NCBI RefSeq assembly: GCF_026151205.1
Contig: NC_087073.1
Location: forward strand, 9,376,411 to 9,440,410
Direction: 5' to 3'
From: Bolinopsis microptera
Taxonomy: Eukaryota; Ctenophora; Tentaculata; Lobata; Bolinopsidae
DNA: 64,000 nucleotides
The first letter of the stretch is position 1, and each line of letters opens with the position of its first letter. Positions 58,772-64,000 of this stretch are shown here, one piece after another. The position numbers and the translations under genes are program-made. The notes beneath the pieces were generated by a model. It saw only the letters and a list, made by a program, of their open reading frames with translations, was not told where the DNA came from and did no database searches.

Positions 58772-61700
58772 CTACGTGTCCTGGTTGTCCTGCAGTTTCT
58801 TGAACGAGTATGTCTGAGCGTGTCGGATTTTGGCTAGCTGTTTTCGGGCCTGTTCCAACTCCCTTTCCCTCCGCAAGATCTCCTCCTGCGCCTGGAGCTC
58901 AGCAGCCATGGCGTACACTGCACTACTCTGGACACTCACCTCAACCTGGGAACACGGCATATTTGTTTAATATAAATAATCTTAAATCGTAAGTTAAAAC
59001 AATTTGTAGTACATAAGTCATAATATACACTTGCACTGATAGAGGTGCGACCTAGAAGAGTATAAGAGCGAAATACGCTCAGCGTACATGTCTATGATAA
59101 ATAAAACACCGACCTCTTGTTCGTCGAACACAGACGCTGATTGAGCTGCCTTGACCAGGCAATCAGCTGCCCTCTTGACCTTGTTACCAGCCGTCTGGAG
59201 ACGCTGTGCGTTTTCTGAATGCTGATCCGCTTTAACCATGCAGGCCATCAGCAGCTGGGCTGTGGAGTTAGCTACTCCCTTTGCAGATGCGATAAGCTTC
59301 TCTTCAGAGGCATTTCCCTGGTAGGAGTAACAATTAGGGTTTAACTAGAATTAAATTACCCAGCTCCTAATTACTGATGGTATTTTTATTTTCATCAAAC
59401 AAAATGCAAGAAATAAAATAGTATAAAGGCATACCTGCACGGCAGCATTAGCGGCTTCACACAATGTGCTGGTGGCAGCTGCCACCATCCTGGCAGCACC
59501 AACCAGACCCTCTGACCAGATGCTCTCTTTGTCCAGATTTGTTGTCGTCACTCGGCCCTGTCTTGCCAATTCTCGCTGAGTAGCAGATGCAACTCTAACC
59601 AAGGCACTGGTGGCACCAGCAATTGCCTTAGCTGCTTCCAAAATCTGTTCTTCGAAGTTGAGAGACTCGTCCACTTTCTTTCCTGTTTTCTTTCCTGAAA
59701 ATGGTCATGTGTTTAAAAAGTGAATACCCATTTCATACTTCTAAAAATTGTACATAATTTTGAGATATAAAGTCCAACTTTCAAACTACATATATATGAC
59801 TCAAATCTCGCATCTTCAACTTACTGGGCTGAAGCATTGACAGTTTCTTGGCAGCAGCCTCGATACTGGCAGCAGCATTGAGCAGTTCGTTCTCAGCAAT
59901 AACATTAGGATCATCAGGGTTAACCCAGTCAGCTCCAGTCTTCATTTCCTGGAGTCACGTCGATCATGAGCAATATTCAAAAAATCTCTAGAATAAAAAG
60001 TGCTCCACTTTAAGTACTCAAAAATCGTTTATTACAGTCACCAGGGAGCAGGAGGCGAGCTTACCTCAGCACAACCGATAGGATTTCCGGTGCTTTCAGC
60101 GATTTGCTTGGAATACTCGATGAGTTGTTTGTTCTCAAGTTGAACAAAGGCAATATTTCAAAATAATTTCTGGAATCAAAAACCCTTCACTCGATATTTA
60201 AAAACGGTGTAATACAGTAATCAGGGAGGGGAGCTAACCTCAGCACAACCGATGAGATTCTTGACGCTTTCAGCGATTTTCTTAGAATACTCGATAAGTT
60301 GGCTGTTCTCAGGTTGTCCAGCAGAAAGTGATTCACACATGTACTCCAACATATCCCGATAGGCCATACTCGTACTGCGACCAGCTTGTAACACCTGATT
60401 AGAAGAGGTTTTACTACACTTCGGTTATAATTATACAGTTTCTTCTATTGTTGTGAATTACACTTTCAATGCAATGGAGCATCAAATCGGAAAAGAGAAC
60501 GGCAAGGCCCCACAAATGGTATGTGTTTTACCTTGAGCTTGAGTGCCTCGCTCTCCGCGTTATTAGAGGCTCCCTTGCACGTGTTCAACATGTCAGTGAT
60601 AGCCTTGCGACCCATGTTACCCGCAGCTGCAATGTCGTCTTGTTTGGCTGTGTTACCTGCTGCCACTGCTTTTGTAGTAGCAATTGTGATCTCCTTAGCG
60701 GCTCTGATGAGGTCCTAGAGAGAGTGAGAGTTAGAGGACGAATTGTTTTTATTTTGTATGAGAATAAGAAATAATATCAGATAAATGTTATAGTGATTTG
60801 AAGTAGAACGCTGGAAGAAGTAATTGTATTGACTAAATCTGAAGGTAAAAACAGCTGTTGATTAGTTTCTACAGTAACATTTGTAGAGATGTACCTTGGT
60901 TCCACAAAGGTCAAATTAAATGCTTCGCCAAGTTTAGAATGATAACTAAACTGAACGGAGGTGCAATACTGTAACGCTGTATTATTTTTCATAACTCTGA
61001 AGTTCACTTGAATTGAAAATGAAATGCTGTGGTGCTATTGCCCATGCTGTCTTCTGTGAAGAAATGACTGTAAGTATAACATAATACTGCACTTGGAGAA
61101 AAAGTGCTGAACAAAATGTAAGTGCTTAAATTGGAGCAGAGAGTGGATACGATTCTCCTAAAAATAAGATAAAATTAAACCCACTGTTCCGTCCCTAACA
61201 AAATCCTTCCCCAAACTTAGAGCAGAAGAGACAAACAGAGTAATTTGAAAGGTAAGAGAAGTTTGAATCAGAAAAATCATGAATGGGAACTGGGATGATT
61301 AATTGCGGTTCCATTCTTAAAATTGCTGTTATTGCTGTTAAGACCAAAGCGGAGAAGACGGTTTTCCGAGCGAGAAAACTTAAAAGATCTGTTTCATCAT
61401 CCCATGGAGGAAATATCCACATTAACAAGTGCAGTGCCCAGCAAATCGGAGACATAGAATCACACTCGGCAGGTGACATAAGAATCACACTCTTCAGGGC
61501 AGGGATCACTCGTTCTTTAATTCTACCTGGGCATTTGCCATCCTGGCCTTTTCTTTGGTTGCTTCGGCACTTGGCCTGGACATAATGGAGCTCTGCAGGC
61601 GCGGTCTGACCTGAACTTCCGCGTCAGAGTCAAAACCATCGGAGTCAGAATTGCCTGACTAAAGGTTGTGCCAGGGTTAAAAAGGGGGTTAGTTGTTTGT

Positions 61701-64000
61701 GCTAGTGGTGCTCGACGGCATTTATGTTTTAGAAGAATGTGCTGTAAGAGTTTGGTAAGTATTTAATGAGCCCCTCTGTTGGTATTATAGTTTAACGTTA
61801 GCATGCATGTTTTGGAGTTTGGTGATCTTTGGTGAGTTTACGGTATAAACATTTTAATGCACTCGGTAATATACGTAAAAGAAAGCTTGATCACATATGA
61901 CGTTAGAAATACGATGACCATGATTGCCACAAATATATTTAGAAAACAGCTCCATGACTACCTCTGGAGAAGCTGATGCAGCTCCAGCTGAAGCGTTGTC
62001 CAGAGCTTTGATGTCGCTGGAGACGGCGTCCACTGCAATTTCTAGAGCTCTTGTTCCTCGGCTGGCCTTGTCTTCAGCACTCTTCACTGTCTTCAATAAA
62101 GAGCTGGTGGGAATAGAAAATTAGTTAGTTAAATACATATTCAACATCGGCGGTAAATCGGACGCTGGGCGCGGTAAATTGGGGTTTTTACTGTAATTGG
62201 AAACTAGAAGTAGTACCGAACACGCGGTAAATTAGGGTTTTTATTGTAATTAGAAACTAGATGATGTACCTAACACTTTGAACCATCTCTTTAGCGCTAC
62301 TCTTTAAATTGTCCATGGTATCGTGCTCACTAGATTTACCACACGCGTCTTTGGTGGAATCGATCAAACCAGACAGTGCCTTAGCAACATCCATACAGGC
62401 GTTCAGCAACATAACCTGGGTCTCAACATCGTCAATAGACAAAGCTCCAGCACCACGTTTAACTGCGTCAGCAAGGTTGGAGATGGTGGTTTGAGCAGCT
62501 AGGGCAGCCTGCTTGAGTTGAGCCTGATCTGCTGCAGCTCCTGCAACCAGTTGTTTGGTGTTCTCTACCAATTTCTTAGCGGTTCCTGAGGGGAGTAAAT
62601 GTCACGAACCACACGCAGAATATTAAAAGAAGTCTATCCGAAATTCAATTTCCAGGCAACTTCTTAAGAATTTCGCCATGTCTCGGCGTCAGAAACTTAC
62701 CAAGAATATTTTCTCTGTGGTTGGAGAAGGGTTCTCCTGTGTTCTCCAGAGCGCCGGTCCTAGCGAACATCTGCATGGTTTCCAAATCTCCGGTGATACC
62801 GACAATAGAGTTAATAGTGTCGATACACGCCTGGGTTCCTTGACTACTTTGCTGCAGTGACTGTAGGAGGAACGAGTTAGCGAGCAAATCAAAGATATAA
62901 ACTTAACAAATTTGTTGAGTGTCTAAGTAATCATCACAACATGATTTACCATGAAGTAGTCTAGCTGTTTAACAGTGATAGTAACACAGCAAATTACTCA
63001 AATATCACAGTTGTTTATAGGTAATTCATCATAATTTAAGGTGGTACATTATACATTCAGGTGATCTAGTATTAATTAAAGTATGCCCCCTTTGGCACCG
63101 GCATAACTATATCAAGTTATGGCAAAGAAACATTAATAATTTGAAGGTATGTTTGGTAAACTAACCTGAAGGATAGCGTGTACACCATGTGCAACTCCCT
63201 TGGCATGTTCACTCAGTTCTCTCCGGGAGATGGAATCCTTAGGATTACTCTGAACAGTAGCGCTTGTTTTCACCAGCTCAGAACAAGGATTAGCCAGCTT
63301 GTCTGTGGCGTCCCTGAGAGGCTCTGTACCCTGGCTGTCGGCACACTGTCTCACGTTATCCACCAGACTAGCGTACTCTTCAGATATAACCTGAGCAAGA
63401 TCGGACAGAGACTCGGGGCTGAGACTGGCCTTACCGACCATGTCCTGGCCAGCACCAGCTATAGCTCTGGCATTGTTCAGGATAGCCTCGTGTTGAGCCA
63501 TCACGGAAACACTTTCTTCAACTGGGTCGTTGAGAGTTCCACGTGACTTGGCGATATTCTCAATAAGTGAGGTGGACAGACCACTTTCAGGAGCCATTTC
63601 CAGGGTAAGTCTGAGGTCCTTGATAGCCTCATCGACAGCTTCAACATCCTGGTCTAATTTAGGATGAAGAGCAGTGGCGTTGGGGTTCCCTCCGCAATCT
63701 TTAGAGGTGCTTAACATATCGGACATTGCCTCCATCAGAGTTCTAGCCTGGAGTGGGGAGGACAGTTAATCATTTATATCGTGATGTAATCGTGAAAGTG
63801 AATATAAATTTCCGACAGTCGGGACCCTACAAGAAAGCTTGAAAGTTAAATTGTAAGAACCTGAGAGAAGAGGTCCTGTTGTCGATCCATGTCACTAAGT
63901 TTAGATGCAGCTCCAATAGTAGCACGAGATACAGGGTCAAAGTACAAAGACAATGTAGCCACGTTGTGTCCAAGCCTCTCGGGGTGACTCTTTGCAGACT
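58772..64000 (-). CDS. TLN: Talin, C-terminal third (rod bundles and dimerisation helix), 5' part outside window
   Basis: Minus strand exons: 64000(partial)..63861, 63747..63166, 62860..62701, 62585..62270, 62103..61962, 61658..61527, 60714..60532, 60394..60239, 59948..59825, 59694..59435, 59317..59114, 58945..58772. Phases agree throughout, giving about 850 residues. Talin links integrin tails to actin at adhesions. Recognisable blocks, in order: QGTQACIDTINSIVGITGDL; ETQVMLLNACMDVAKALSGL; KAVAAGNTAKQDDIAAAGNM; PNVIAENELLNAAASIEAAA; VDESLNFEEQILEAAKAIAG; RMVAAATSTLCEAANAAVQ; and the terminal dimerisation helix EEILRRERELEQARKQLAKI ending in an organism-specific KLQDNQDT. This covers roughly rod domains R9 or R10 through R13, including the actin-binding THATCH/I-LWEQ region, plus the dimerisation helix. 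Exon 61658..61527 carries an acidic Ser/Asp insert (GNSDSDGFDSDAEVQ) in the segment where human talin has a different linker. The donor after 59114 is the weak GTCGGT. Confidence 0.96.
59968..60316. repeat. Tandem duplication of a talin half-exon with its donor and intron
   Basis: Bases 60147-60316 (3' half of the exon at 60239-60394 plus the following intron) are repeated at 59968-60142. The extra copy still encodes NKQLIEYSKQIAESTGNPIG then CAE against NSQLIEYSKKIAESVKNLIG then CAE in the real exon. It keeps a donor (GAG|GTAAGC). The frame from 60133 to 60065 is 69 bases, phase 0 at both ends, without a stop. Confidence 0.88.

Overview
Organism. This is animal nuclear DNA, AT-rich and intron-rich with GT-AG introns. 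It holds the C-terminal third of a talin gene, a complete S-adenosylhomocysteine hydrolase (AHCY), a ciliary microtubule inner protein (CFAP276), two divergent rhodopsin-like GPCRs, and extracellular proteins built from Kazal, Ig, VWD, LRR and LDLa modules. With Penelope, LINE, hAT-like and mariner-like elements and many anonymous repeats, this suggests a marine invertebrate. A cnidarian is my best guess; a placozoan looks less likely given the repeat load. The species cannot be fixed from the sequence alone.

Layout. (1) 1-7.4 kb: transposon relics, then a three-exon + strand gene (1341-7356) for an unrecognised basic protein with an 18-residue tandem repeat and a SAP-like C-terminus. Its second intron holds an antisense 5'-truncated Penelope-like element. 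(2) 10.5-24.8 kb: AHCY on the - strand, eight exons. Its 8.1 kb intron 5 contains two complete + strand genes, a secreted Kazal-Ig-VWD protein and a coiled-coil protein; intron 1 contains a LINE fragment. (3) 26.6-35.3 kb: CFAP276 on the + strand, five small exons that I joined by splice phase. Intron 1 holds a 780 bp inverted-repeat element full of minisatellite, intron 3 an intronless antisense GPCR, and intron 4 a 2.5 kb repeat array. (4) 38.4-52.6 kb: a 14-exon - strand gene for a single-pass membrane protein with signal peptide, LRR domain, six LDLa modules, one TM helix and a tail with two PPxY motifs. A second intronless GPCR sits in its intron 9. (5) 52.6-58.8 kb: no gene; SINE-like, mariner-like and hAT-like elements with target-site duplications, and a GC-rich dispersed repeat cluster. 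(6) 58.8-64 kb: the last 12 exons of talin on the - strand, running off the window.

How they fit. The genes do not form a pathway. AHCY is methylation housekeeping, CFAP276 is axonemal, talin links integrins to actin, and the LRR-LDLa and Kazal-Ig-VWD proteins act at or outside the cell surface. The shared theme is nesting: three multi-exon genes host whole genes in introns, and two host retroelement fragments. All gene models were built by hand from splice signals and phase; no search or alignment program was run.
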